A stretch of DNA of 64,000 nucleotides, taken from the NCBI GenBank assembly GCA_039566865.1, contig CM076943.1, forward strand, positions 34,976,663 through 35,040,662, in the 5' to 3' direction. Every line of letters begins with the position of its first letter. Positions within the stretch are counted from its first letter, which is position 1. The notes beneath the pieces are model-generated. The model had not been told where the DNA came from and searched no databases. It saw nothing but the letters and a program-made list of their open reading frames with translations. Positions 42,513-54,897 of this stretch are shown piece after piece. The translations under genes and the position numbers were made by a program. Origin of the DNA: Aurelia coerulea. Taxonomy: Eukaryota; Cnidaria; Scyphozoa; Semaeostomeae; Ulmaridae.

Positions 42513-43072
42513 TAACCAGGTGTCTCAAAATTACTCCTGTTTGAATAGTCGTAAAACTTTGATAACATTGCCCATCTTTAAAGTTATTTTTGGCACGTAA
42601 ATCAATGTATTGTGCCAGGCATAGATGATATTGTGATTGGCTGTAAAATTAGCTAATTTGGTTCTATTTAGGGGTGCCTGGATTTTAGGCATACTGCAAA
42701 AGCATTGATGATTACCACCTTTTGCATATTAAACCCCTAGTTTGGTCATAAATGTCGGAAAGAAATGCCATCCATTATCGTACACTTGAAGGATAGTGAA
42801 AAGTGTCAGTGTCGTAGCTGTTAGGCAAGATTTACGATGTTGCTTCAAGAGAATAGCTCTCAGAATAAGGTTTTTCAACGTTTGTCATTTTTTATGCCCT
42901 TTGTGTGATGAGAGCTATCGTTTTATCATCTTTAGATATATTTGGATAGATCGCGTTTTATCATCTGTAGATATAGTTTTTGCAAAAGAGATCACAAGAA
43001 AATTCATGATATATGTTTGATAATCGAGTTATGTTGATTTTTAACTGAAGTACTCTTTTGGGACACCCGGTA
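42513..43072. mobile_element. MITE with GGGTGTC-type termini
   Basis: The left end ACCAGGTGTCTCAAAATTAC and the right end TTTTGGGACACCCGGT are imperfect inverted repeats of about 20 bases, next to TA. The same terminal motif ends the MITEs at 349-1101 and 2669-8644. The interior has no open frame of note. Confidence 0.65.
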
Positions 43073-43461
43073 GCACAAAAATGGAGGTTTTCGAAAACGC
43101 TTTACGAATAACGACAAAACAGGGGTGATGCTACTCTACATTATACAACTTTACTTGCTTATTAATTGAATGACGAGCCTTTTTCGCGGATGATCCTGCA
43201 TTATTTTCCATATTGCAATGAGTACTAACGAAACCCAGTTTATATGATCATGACCCATTTTACTACGTGAACTTTTCAAGTCAAAAATTTATAACATTCA
43301 AGAAATGCATTTCAGCAAACTTTTAAAGTGATTACTCTTTTTTCAATTTCATTTGCCTTGGTTTTCTGAGTTTTGAATGTATTATTTGCTAAGATGTAAT
43401 TTAAACTTAATTATCCTTGCTGGAAAAAACTCTTGATTTGTCACTCTCTTCTTTTCAACAG
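43073..43461. other. Non-coding stretch
   Basis: AT-rich sequence without a gene. Its end is a pyrimidine-rich run that precedes a possible splice acceptor (43450-43461). Confidence 0.4.
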
Positions 43462-43587
43462 ATTTCACGAAGGACGAGCAAGCCCTCTGCAGACGTAGCT
43501 AAAAAGAAACTCGGAGAACAAACTGCTCTTATTTTCAAGTCGGACACAGAAGCAAAAATGTTGTCTGAATTCATCGTTTTGAAAACT
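43462..43587 (+). CDS. Possible host exon (126 bases, phase 0)
   Basis: A pyrimidine tract ending TTTTCAACAG precedes the block and GTAAGCC follows it, both good splice-site matches. The 126 bases are exactly 42 open codons: a basic start (SRRTSKPSADVAKKK), then GEQTALIFKSDTEAKMLSE. I do not recognise the family. It is the only block in the window that looks like a host exon, with no transposon similarity seen. Splice signals of this quality can arise by chance and no neighbouring exon was identified. Confidence 0.3.
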
Positions 43588-44259
43588 GTAAGCCAAGGTA
43601 TTTATGGGCTGATATTATTGAGACCTTATTTCTTTTTACGTTCTTTGCATGTATGTTTTCAATACAGGGAGTTACTGAATGGATGCCTTCTACACAATGC
43701 TGAAACCAGTATCTACCTTTAACAGTGTACGATAAATTGCATTTTACGCTGCTTTTGAAGATCCATGATAGAATCTTAAGTGAAAATCCTAAATAGACAT
43801 TTCCACGGTATTAAGCCCCCCTGAAATGATTGCTGATATTTTCAAAAGAAAGTTAAGAAATGTGATTCTTTCTTATTACAATTAAGACTTCTTCGGATTT
43901 CAGATTTTGCATCCGAATCTATTTTTCACTGTTCAGATGCGAACGCTCTTATCTGAATTGTCACGTTCGGAAGTTTGGTTTTCATCCAAATTCGAATTCC
44001 GAATAGAAGAGTCCCGTACAAAAGAAGCCAATCAGGATGGTGCATCATATCTGACAACTCATAGAGGCCCGCTACAATTTTTCACCTGTGAGACGCAACA
44101 TTAATTGGATGATTTAGCAATAAGCGATCATCCGAAGGTCTTGGAAGTATTGGAAGTATGAATTGAAATTGGAGAGCGACTGTTGTTCGGAGATCGTATG
44201 TGAGATCCAACAACCAACAGGCGAAATCCCAAATTCTACAAACAGTTCCAAGAAACCAT
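43588..44259. other. Non-coding stretch after the possible exon
   Basis: No gene. Short open frames without domains. The last part (from about 44200) may be a decayed start of LINE A3. Confidence 0.4.
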
Positions 44260-45095
44260 TGAGCAGTTCATTACAGTACATGTGAGAAGGATTGCCACAT
44301 TGGGAAGCATAGCGGGGATGTTAGCGTTAAAGATTATAAGGAGAAGAAACGTAATGGATTTGGTTCCACCTGGATCTGCCCAACATGTAAAGCAGGAAGC
44401 CACCAAAACAGTCCAGGGGTAGTCACATTCAGTATAACTGAAGAGCTGGTTGCTACAAATATTCCCACCTTTATAACTCCTTGATAGTTGAACTTGAAAC
44501 TGAAAGGAAAGACCAACTAAAGATTGCCCATGTCAATGCAAATGGTTTAATAACAAGGAACAAATTATCTGAGATCATACTGCTGTTAGAATCAAGAAGT
44601 TTGCACATACTTGGAATCAGTGAGTCAAATCTAGACAAATACTGTGACAGTGAAACTTTACAAATAGATGATTATAAACTTTTGAGGGAGGACAGATCAC
44701 AAGGAGGGGGAGGTGGCTGTATTGTTTATTACAAATAATCCCTGGATGCTTCCTCTTATAAAATAGTAAATGACAGCAAAGCAATAGAATTAATTTCACT
44801 TTCCACTCCCAAGAACTATTGGTGGCAATAATTTACTGGCCACCAAAGGACAGTCAATTTTATGTTGACATAGAGTACCATCTTAAAGGCATTCTACCAA
44901 AAAAAGAAAAAATATCCTATTGCGTGGAGATTTCAATTTCGACCTGATTTTTACGGGAAAAACAGAGAGTGAATGCGGCAATGGCAGAAAACTGATTGGA
45001 ATCTTGAATCACTATGGATTGAAAAACCTGATTAAAAACCACCAAGAGTTACTGAAAGTTCAAAGTCTCTAATTGGTCTTATTATTAATCATATT
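44260..45095 (+). pseudogene. LINE A3: PHD finger and endonuclease remnant
   Basis: Same family as LINE A2. Conceptual translation shows CEKDCHIG and STWICPTCKA (the second half of the PHD-type finger), then IAHVNANGLITRNKL, GISESNLD, GGGGGCIVYYK, and further on LRGDFNFDLIF, KLIGILNHYGLKNLI and SLIGLII in shifting frames. A sequence aligned with the 2A-like start of A2 is present but degenerate. It stops inside the endonuclease near 45095, where LINE B3 sequence begins. Confidence 0.7.
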
Positions 45096-45567
45096 CAATT
45101 AAAAATGAAAATTCAAAGAACTTGCAGAAATTTTGTTCAACGTGGGAAGAGGGAAGGGGCTTGGGAAAGAGTAAACAATTTCGCAGTGCTACTTCAAAAC
45201 TTATCGTCAAGGCCAAGGAAATCAATTGTTTGAAATTAGGTGGAAAATTCTCCGGTCCCAAACAAGGCTTGAAAGAGTATTGGTCAACTCTAAACAGATT
45301 AATAAACAACCAGAAGACGTTTAACATACCATCATTGTTAGAAAATGGTTTCTTCCCAACCAACGTACAAGGAAAAGGTAATGTTTTAAATGATTATTTT
45401 GTGGAACAGTGTTGTGCATATCAACTGAGAGCACCCTTTTAAGGTTGCGACCTCGATGCAATGTGCTTTTACAAAGTCTTGTTATAGACAGAGCAAAATT
45501 TTTAAGATTGATTCGTTCTCTCGATACTAGCAAAGCTCATGGCTGCGATAGTACATCGATTTTTGAT

Positions 45568-46746
45568 TACAAAGTCCAACTTTGTAATCTAAGAAGGGGC
45601 TTCGATGTCAGGCTGTCAGAAAGAAAGTAAGTAACCCACTTCCGTGACGCTCGTTAAAGCGATTGATTAACGTTTTATCTCTGCTAATTGGCACTGAAAT
45701 AAAGAAAGCGCACATAAAGCGCATACAAGACAGAAGTTTCCCGCGATCCTATAGCAACATTTGACGTCGGCTTATTTCATGTTAGACAGATTTGACACCA
45801 TAAGATGGATAAATTACCATGATGTTTACCCTGGCACAACAACAAATTTACCCAGAATTGGCACGTTCTTGACTTCAGTAGCAGCTTAATTATGTCAAAA
45901 CAATCGTTTTCTAGAACGAACGAATCATTAGCCACTTATTGATAGTACTCATTATGCAAATAAGTCAACTTTAGGGGATGATGTAACTGGTGGCCTGCAC
46001 AGAGGCTAGCATTCGCAGCATCACCGAAGATAGAAGGATCCCCTTCCTACACAGCTACAGAAAGGTGCAGAATCCCAGCAAACAATAGACCTTTTAGCTA
46101 TTCTAAAAGGAGCCTGGATCGAACGTTATTTTTATACATTTTTATACGTTACGTTCGATCGAGTGCCGTTAGAGCTTCTATCACTATTGTGCACATTCGA
46201 AAATTCTACAAAGTGTAGCAAAAGTTTGTTAGATTCTGATTCTTTCCTGAATAGTAAAAAGGTCTATGGCGCCATTGACTGGGGGAAGGCACGAGATCAC
46301 ACTGAACCAAAACATCTTCATGCATATCATTCTGCACAGAGGTTATCTTCGTGACTGCTTGTCTCAAATTAGATGCCCGCGAATAGCAACAATTGAAACG
46401 TTCTGTAGGGTTCTGCATAAGTATTTTTGCGTTATCGTAAATCTCACATGACATCTCATTTGACACTGATGCACCAATAGTTTCGTGCACGAACAAAGCA
46501 AACTAGGGGTAATGACTTTTGATTTTTGCATATCATTCTCGTTTGACATAAAGACCAAAATATTGCCTTTGAGGCGATTCTTGTCCTTATACAAGGCGCT
46601 CGATTTTCCATTGAAGGCGACTTTAGCAGCAACACTCATCTCTCTGACTGTAGCTAAAAACAGCATCTACGGTCATTTGGGGTTATGAAGAAATCAACAT
46701 TCAGATATTCTTATGCTTGTTTAGCTCAGGACAGACTTTGTAATCA
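45568..46746. mobile_element. Unclassified insertion with 12-bp inverted ends
   Basis: Starts GATTACAAAGTC and ends GACTTTGTAATC, and splits LINE B3 between HGCDS and MMKKCD. No open frame resembling a transposase. It contains a second insertion, the palindromic MITE at 46083-46268. A clear target duplication was not seen, so the limits are provisional. Confidence 0.5.
46083..46268. mobile_element. Second copy of the foldback MITE (rearranged)
   Basis: Shares the terminus CAATAGACCTTTTAGCTATT and the blocks AGAGCTTCTATCACTATTGT with the palindrome at 27003-27250, and ends AAAAAGGTCTAT. The second arm is shortened and altered, so it is no longer a perfect palindrome. Confidence 0.7.
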
Positions 46747-48974
46747 TCCAAAAGGATCTTATGTTTATGATGAAGAAGTGTGATATTTCTGTAGTAGAGC
46801 CATTGTGCCAAATCTTTGAAAAATCCTCAGAGGCAGGAATCTATCCCTCAATTTGGAAGAAAGCAGATATGATTCCCAATTATAATTCCACAAAAAGGGT
46901 AGCCGGCAGTGTAGAAATAATTATCCACCAATTTCACTTCAATAAATTTCTGGAAAACTATTTGAAAAATTGATTTTTGATGTCATGCATGAACACCTCT
47001 GCAACACTGGACTCTTAACTCCACATCAATCAGGCTTTTTTCGCCCACGTGACTCAACAATAAACCAATTATTAGCAATAGCTCATAAATTTATACCGCT
47101 TTTGAAGAAATTCCCAGCTGGCTGTCTTCATCGATCTGTCGAAGGCTGTTGACAGGGTTTGGCACGATGGGTTACTTTACCAACTTGGGTGCAACAAAAT
47201 TTCTGGGCATCTTTTGTCATTACTTCGTAACTTTATATAAAATCGTAGGCAGCGTGTTGTATTGAATGGCAAAAGCTCTCAATGGGCACAAATTTCTGCT
47301 GGAGTGCCGCAATGTTCGGTGTTGGGTCTCTTGCTTTTCCTTGTATACATTAACGACATTGTGGAAAACCTGAATTGAGATGTAATCATTTTGCTGATGA
47401 CACATATCTTTTCTCTGTCGTGAAAAATGAAAACAAAACTGCTGATGGATTAAACAGAGATCTTGAAAAGGCTCGACTTTGGGCATGGCAATGGCAGATG
47501 AAATTCAATGCAGATAAAACGGAAGAAGTTATTTTCTCTTCAAAAAGACCCAAGTCCATACATCCTCTTCTATTCTTAGGGAGCGATAAGGTCACGTTAA
47601 AAGCGGCGCATAAGCATCTAGGCATGATTCTTGATTCTAAGTTAGAGTTTCAGAGTCATACCAAAGAGGCAGGCAAGGCTATGTACTGGTATGACAAGGT
47701 ATCTTTCTAACTATGTCTCCAGAGCCGTAATGGATCAGATTTATAAGTTATATGTGAGGCCCCATTTGGACTATGGCGATATAATCTATCATAGAGATGA
47801 TCCTGGGATACAACTGAACTTTATCCGGAGAATTGAGCAGCTCAGTATTTGGCTGCATTCGCAGTGACTGGAGCATGGAGAGGTACAAGAAGGAAAATGC
47901 TCCACGATGAGCTAGGCTGGGAAATCCTTTACCATTGGTGATGGTATAGACGTTCCCGAATATTTGTTTTCTGAAATCCCTCCGGAGCGTCAAATAATGT
48001 ACAATCTTAGAAATCCGCGGGTTTATGATTAAAATATTGTACGAGCTGTTCGTTTTTCAAACACGTATTTCCAGAACACACTCCAGTCATGAGTGGAATT
48101 TACTCGACGACAAGATAAGAAATGCTAGGTCCATTTTTGAATTTAACCGAGAACTGCTTCAAATTATAAAACCTGTCAAAAACTCCATGTACAACATTTC
48201 TGATATAGATAGTATTAGATACCTGAATAAAATTCGATTGAAGCTTAGTGCTCTAAATGAAGACAAATTCAGATATGAGAAATTTTTTTCTTAAAGATTG
48301 GACCATGGGCGATTTGGACACGCTAGATGTGTCTCACTACTAATTCAAATAAAATTTTATACTTACACAGACATGGAGGATGTTTCCAACTTGCTATTTA
48401 TAAACTTAAAATGAATTTGAATGCTTTCCTTCTTGTCTATTTTGTCTGCTTTTAGTGCTGAAGTTCAGCTAACTTCTATCCACAGCTTCGGTGAAATAAA
48501 CATGGCGGCAAATGAGATGAGGCCTAAGCATGCGCAGTATGTTGTTTAGATTATTTCCTAATGTCATGGTTCTCAAGCAGGGTTTTCTATAAGCAACGCT
48601 GGGTCCCCTCTAAAAACTTATGGGTACGTAACTAGCCGTTTTTCCTTACGAGATCCATGGCAAGCACCGCATAACTTTTCTTTGCCCATATTTAGAAACC
48701 TGCCCGGGCGTTTTTTAGTGAACGACTTAGCAAAATTTTGAACAGATAGGGGTGAAGGTAAAGCAAGAGAAGGCGTTGTAGCAACAACAACAACATCGTC
48801 AAAGAAGCTTTTTGAAGCCATTACAATACGAGAAACTTGATTCCATCATATGATGCAGGAAATAAAGTGGAAATAAAATGAAAATATTGAAATTAATTTC
48901 TGGCAATCAGAGAGTGGAGTTTATATATAGTTTCTTATGAAATAGAATACACGTAGAGGTGACGTACAGCTAAG

Positions 48975-49840
48975 GAAGACCCAGGGGATACTCTGGTATG
49001 TTTGGGATAGGGGTGCTCAGGCTGGGGTACAACGCATAAACCCAAAAAAAATAATTTCTAGCACAAAAATAGACCCAAAAGAATAATTTTTCCAACCTTA
49101 TATACCCAAAAGTTATGGAGCCATCTGCATAACAATTCCCCAACTGATTAGATTTCCTTTCCCCTCCCATTTAAATATATATACACTAACAGTAGTTGTA
49201 TAAATTTAACCCCCATAAAGCTTTGACTTCCTTTCCTCAATACAGACAAATAGCAACAGATGCATTGCAAGTGAAGATATTTTTTAAAGGTTTGAACTCT
49301 GCATAATTAGCCAATACCATCAGACATTTTATGCCATCAACGATTATAGAAATGCAATTGGATTCAGACTGAGCCACAAGCCTCCGATGTTTTTAATCTA
49401 AACACGCGAAAGACCATTACAGGGGGAAGAAAACATGTATGCTACCTACACGCTGATTGGAGAAGAATCTCTTAGTGAATTTGTGAATTTAGCTGGCTAT
49501 GATCTTCATGTTCTTTTACTATAATCTTGGACAGCTCAATCGTGCGCAATTTCTCACCACATTTGCTTCTTTTACCAGGTGAACACAGAAGTAGATGGTA
49601 TAGAAGGACAGGTTCAATTTGTTTGGATATTTATGTTTTTGGTCTTAGTACTGTTAGTTGACTCTAGCTTTGATTGTAAATTATATTATTCCCAATTTTT
49701 TTACTCTTTCTCATATTTGAGACCCAGACAAGGAAGCAAGAATTTCTTGAAGCCAAAAAAACAGCTGTACAAATCATTGACCCAAAAAAATAATCCTTGC
49801 CAAAACTCTAGACCCAAAAAAGTAGCCTGAGCTCAACAAA
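48975..49840. repeat. Loop of the foldback element with ACCCAAAAAAATAA-type repeats
   Basis: Between 48975-49110 and 49690-49840 the words GACCCAAAAAA and ACCCAAAAGA occur several times; the first part starts CCCAGGGGATACTCTGGTAT, which is also found at 37686-37735 (CCCAGGGGGTGTACTCTGGT). It looks like a small non-autonomous DNA element family. No gene. Confidence 0.45.
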
Positions 49841-51472
49841 CCACAAAATACAAACTATTGTTACATTTGAGATTCCTTGACTAGAACAATACCCCCGTGA
49901 TTAGATAGGGGATGTTTCAGATCTATTGTTTAACAACCTATTGTTGTTAGATTATATGGGCGAAGAAAAGTTATGCGGTGCTTGCCATGGATCTCGTAAG
50001 GAAAAACGGCTAGTTACGTACCCATAAGTTTTTAGAGGGGACCCAGCGTTGCTTATAGAAAACCCTGCTTGAGAACCATGACATTAGGAAATAATCTAAA
50101 CAACATACTGCGCATGCTTAGGCCTCATCTCATTTGCCGCCATGTTTATTTCTCCGAAGCTGTGGATAGAAGTTAGCTGAACTTCAGCACTAAAAGCAGA
50201 CAAAATAGACAAGAAGGAAAGCATTCAAATTCATTTTAAGTTTATAAATAGCAAGTTGGAAACATCCTCCATGTCTGTGTAAGTATAAAATTGTATTTGA
50301 ATTAGAGTACTGTCGCCCTGAATGGGTCTAACCGCAAGTAAAATTGATATTTTCATTAAAGTGCATACCTTTCAGCAATATCTCGAATGTTTATAGAATC
50401 CTCATTGTCTTGTCAATCAATATTTACAAGCCAAAACTGTTTTTACTTGCATGTCCGCGTCAAACTATGGCTAACATCGACAGTAGTCACAACAACGCTT
50501 TTTCACAATTTTCGCACTGAATGGGCCTAAGTGACTTCGCTAATTGCACCACCGCAGAGGGGTCTTGCTGCACAGCGGCAAGAACAAAGACCAGTGAATG
50601 AGTGAGGAATGAGAGGGAATATTATGTTATTTGGATTTAGGAGAATGAAAAAAGGTATTCCCATGGGCATAGCTACTGGGGGCTATGGGGGCAGTGGGTG
50701 AACTGGTTGATATTATTAAAATGGAGCAAAAAATTCCAGTAAATTGGTCAAAGTAAATTGCCAAATGGATGATTTGAGGAGGCACCACTTGGCAGAATGT
50801 TGGCAAGAATTTGATTAAACCCACCTTCAAGTAAGATCCACCTTGGATCTAATCTTAACAAATTATCTTGCCCCTCAAATAAGTCCCCATGTGGGGTATT
50901 TTAAATTAAAAAATTGTCTTGAAGGTATTATGCTGATCATCACTGTATTTCAAGTTAGTTTTTGATTTTTGTACAAAGTTAAATTGAAAATAGCAGTATT
51001 TTGTAACACAACTACCTTAATATTTGATATATCCCTTGCCCCTCTCATGCCCCTACCCAAAAACTCATTTTTTAAATATGCCCTGGAGGTTCTTCGAGGA
51101 GTCATGCTGGTATTAATTAGTTTTGTGCATGTGCCTATCTGTGCATGTGCAGGATCAAGTCAGTTGATGTAATGCAAAATGGGTGCTTTCACCTTTTGGT
51201 CATTTAAAAGTATGTATTTCTTCCAGTTTTTTCTTTATTATTTTCTACAAGCAATGTTTACTTTCTATTTTTTCAACACACATCAATGAAATGTTTATTA
51301 GAGACTATTTGCATGGTCTTCCTTTCTCAAGATAAATATCTTTTTAAATAGAGCACTACATATCTTCAACGATTCACAACTAAACAGTAAACTGGAATAC
51401 ACAACACAAACAACATTTGAGACAGCCTGGGGCCATATTATTTGTCCAAAAATTTAATTATATTGCACAAAG

Positions 51473-51627
51473 CAGTGGCGGACACTTTGCCAAATATTGG
51501 GGGGGGCCAAGCTATTGTTTCAGTTAAAAAGCATTGTTTGTTTCTATTGTTTTTGAACAAAAGATCTTCGTTCTAGCCAACATTGGGGGACAATCGCACC
51601 CTCGCCCCCCCCAGGTGTCCGCCACTG
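51473..51627. mobile_element. hAT-type MITE with 8-bp target duplication
   Basis: GCACAAAG is repeated exactly on both sides (51465-51472 and 51628-51635). The inverted ends start CAGTGGCGGACAC and continue into a G-run at the left and a C-run at the right. 155 bases, non-coding. It sits inside the pogo-like element and is therefore the younger of the two. Confidence 0.9.
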
Positions 51628-52834
51628 GCACAAAGAATAACCAACTATATTACAACTAACATCAAGCCTATGAATTGCCAAATTGATGCTGAATGCAGTT
51701 CATCTGAACTTAGAACATATCATAGTGACATTTTTCTTTCACGTTATTGTGGCAATAGTAATAACTAATTGATTCAGCTACCTTGAAAATATGACAACTT
51801 ACTGTAGATGGGTCCTGAGATTGGATAATCCAAATAGTTGAATAGAAATGATGCATGCATGGAAAGAGGACCATACTGTATATCCTTAACTTGAGGCATG
51901 ACTTTTGAATGAATTTTTTCAATAGCTAGTCCTAGAGGGACATTTTCCATAACAAAAAGGACATTTTTTCCTTAAGATTGCTAAATATTGGGTGCCCCCA
52001 ACTAGCCCCTCTGGTTCCGACGTATCTGCATGCTTTGCCTGTTGTTTGAGCATTTATTTTTACTTTTGATAGTTATTGTAAAGAACATATTGATGATGAT
52101 GGCTTGATGCTATACAAAAAAAATCAACAATTTACGGCAATCACCTGATAGGAAAATGAGGATAGAATCAATACCATTTGCTGTTTTCTTTTCAAAGAGG
52201 GCTTTTCAATAGCTCTACTACGGTGCAGAGCAATTTTTTGTCATGTGGAAATTCCAGAGATTAACAAAGCCTTGGTTGCAATTGGTCCAATCCAGTAGTT
52301 ACGATTTGATGATGAAAACATTTTGATGAGAAATCTGTTCATATATGAAGTCAGCAGTAGTAAGATTATAGATGACATGCCATAAAATCAACTCAACAAA
52401 ACCGCAACGTGTGCAACAAATTGCAATTCATGGAGCTTTTGAAAAAGCCCTTCTTGAAAACAATTGGACAAACGTAATTAATTCTATCCTTGTCTTAATG
52501 CCAGTGAATAGTGATAATTTCCTAATTTTGTTACAATTCCATCTTCTTTTTCCTTTTGACAGACACTTATTATTCAAGCAAGGAATAATCACTACTCAGG
52601 CAATCTAACTAATTACTAAACTGTTTTGATGTGCTAATTTTGCTCAATACCAAAGGAGAGAACCTTGTGGCTGATATACCCAAAAGGGGATATCATGTTT
52701 TCAATTATATTTCCTTTATAGCATCTCAAAATCATTCACTCTTAATACCCTTGTTGCCTAACTACATTTTAAACAAATTTATGAACCATTGCAAAACTCA
52801 ATTTATAATTGATAAAATTTACCACACCGCAAAC

Positions 52835-54897
52835 TCACTCTTCACAAACAAAACATTTCCAGTCAATCTCCTCAATGTCAACAAGATCAAAGGTGCTCAG
52901 TTCAGTACACCTAACATGAAACCATAATTCACAGGAGTCACATTTAACCCATTCCTCTGACTCATCATATTCTTCATCACACTGTCCACATCTAAAGACA
53001 TCGTCATCCTTGTAATCATCAAACTTCCTTTTTGCCCCTTTCCTATTTTCTTTTTTGTCATTTTTTCTTTTCTTTGTTGTTTTTTTGCTTTTTTGCTTTT
53101 CTTCTTTTTTTTCTTTTTTTTTTTTTCATTATCAGCATTTTCTTTATTTTCTTTTCCTTCTATTTTTTTCTGCCTTTTCACTCGATTTACCTCCTTCACA
53201 TTCTCTTTCCTTCGTCGCTCTATGTCTTGAGCTTCTAAAACTTTCAGTGCTTCTCCCGACGTCATATGCTTGGGCAGATTAATTTTTTTTCTTGCTTTTT
53301 TTCCTTCACTTTTTTTCATCTGAGGATACGTCAAAACACTCTTTATTATGGGGCAAAGATCCTCAGAGAGCGTGCTTCGAGAAAATGATGACTCTCCACT
53401 CGTTTCCAGATCTATTTGAATCTTGTTTTCTTTTAAGACTTTCCATGCAACGTAAAGACAATCGTCATTTATATCATATCCTTCCTCAAATCGTGTTTCA
53501 AAAAGATTTACTCTCGCAGCGCCAGCAGCCTTTTCTATTCCCTCTAACGCTTTTATCGTGGGATGGCGATCATCAGTTTGCTGGTCTTTCTTTGATGTTG
53601 ATGTTGATGGTGCCGGGTCATTCAACTCATTTCCATTGGTTGGCACACTCACACTGATGTTGTTTGATTCTGCAGGTGTTTTTTGTTCTTGAAATGTCTT
53701 TGCTGGTGCAAATGCAGAAGGATCGATGGCATACCTGTTGGCTGGCCAGATACCAGAGCATCTGAAGGATGACTTCACAATGTCAGGTCTCGCCGTTCTG
53801 TCAAATGCTTCAACAAAGACGCGTGAAAAAGTTCTCTTGCTTACCACAACACCAGGGTTCTCAAAAGAAAACTTCGAGCATGTCTTTCTCCATTCACCTT
53901 TGAAGACATTGAAAAAACCACGGTCAGCAGGCTGCATCACATGCGAAGTATGAGGAGGAAGACGAAACAATAAGATCTTGTTTTCCTTGCAGAACATGGT
54001 GGTGTGAAAGTCTATATGGGATACATGGCCATCAATTAGGAGAAGGACAGGACGAATGGGAGGAATGCGCTTTACAAAGTGGTTGGCTACCCATGCAAAG
54101 AAATGGTATGTTTCCATCCATCCAGAATCCGAGAACCCGAGAAAGAAATTCTTGGGGAATCCTAAGCTGTATTCGGGATTAAATGACTTCCCAGAAAAAT
54201 AAACAGCTGGTGGTACAACTGTCCCATTTGCACAGATGCACTGGAGAGTGGTTATTGATGTCTTGGACGAGCTTGTAAGATGGAAAGTTCGTTTCGTGAC
54301 CTTGTCCACGCAGACCTTCTTGCTTGAGCATGCCTGTAGTGGGAAACCGGACTCATCACAATTGTAGATTTGGTCCGGAGAGTCTATTTTGTGCTCACAT
54401 AAGAACTTCTCAAACTCATCAAACCACCCGTAAACGATTTTTTCAGAGCATGCCGTTGCTCTAGCTAGCTCAAGGGGTCTCGGTTTAACCATATGTAGGT
54501 CAGGGTGGCGTCTTAAAAATCCGTACCACCATGACTTCCCAGGGCGATTGTTATCAAAAGATTCAACTTTCCGCCCACCCCTATCTAAAATGTGCCGTAC
54601 TGCCTCACAAACATGATCTGGCGTTCTTCCAAATCCGCGTTTTGCATTTTCTTTTACCCACTCACAAATCAGTTGCTCCTCCTTGTCAGTCAGTACCGAT
54701 TGTTTTCCGGCAATGAATTTGACTGGCTCCCCCTTTAATTTCAATTTGCGCCGAATCGTCTCCTTTGGAATACTAAAGTCAATGCTGGCCCTGTAGATAG
54801 ATACTCCTTCGTTAACTGCATTGATTGCGTGCCTTAGCTGATCTGTTGTGTATTGGCCCTTCTTCTCTCTTGGCTTTGGATGTGTTCCGGGCATCAC
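52835..54897 (-). CDS. Pogo/Tigger-type DDD transposase with C-terminal PHD finger (one frameshift)
   Basis: The main frame (54897-52897, 666 codons) starts MMPGTHPKPREKKG. An N-terminal psq-type helix-turn-helix (YTTDQLRHAINAVNEG, SIPKETIRRKL) is followed by a CENP-B-type DNA-binding region (LTDKEEQLICEWV, WWYGFLRRHPDL). The DDE_1 catalytic core has YNCDESGF (near 180), LLIDGHVSH (near 288) and QPADRGFF (near 323), giving a DD35D spacing. A lysine-rich tail encoded by A-runs follows. About one base downstream in frame, a PHD-type finger appears at 52835-52990: CGQC, CDSC-LWFHVRC, CFVC, then TGA. Hence the annotated end at 52897 is probably a slippage product or a mutation in the A-tract. It should bind the inverted ends and cut them out. 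Confidence 0.9.

Larger units (their letters stand above)
45096..48282 (+). pseudogene. LINE B3 (CR1-type), decayed and interrupted
   Basis: Plus-strand B-family copy: linker KAKEINCLKLGGKFSGPKQG and YWSTLNRLI, LLENGFFPTN, RLIRSLDTSKAHGCDS, then an insertion at about 45568-46746. After it: MMKKCDISVVEPLCQIFEKS, HQSGF-RPRDSTINQLL, ISAGVPQ-SVLG, HFADDTYLFS, LWAWQWQMKFNADKTEE, HKHLGMILDSKLEFQSH, PHLDYGDIIYH and FSEIPPERQIMYNLRNPRVYD. Many frameshifts and stops. The C-terminal region ends near 48282 (KLSALNEDKFRYE), where an L2-type fragment begins. Confidence 0.8.

Noticed and set aside
52631..52927. A 98-residue plus-strand protein
   Set aside because: It overlaps the transposase 3' end on the other strand and has no recognisable domain; its last part is the antisense of the PHD finger.
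53032..53282. Phenylalanine-rich plus-strand frames
   Set aside because: They are the antisense of the lysine-rich, A-tract-encoded tail of the pogo transposase.
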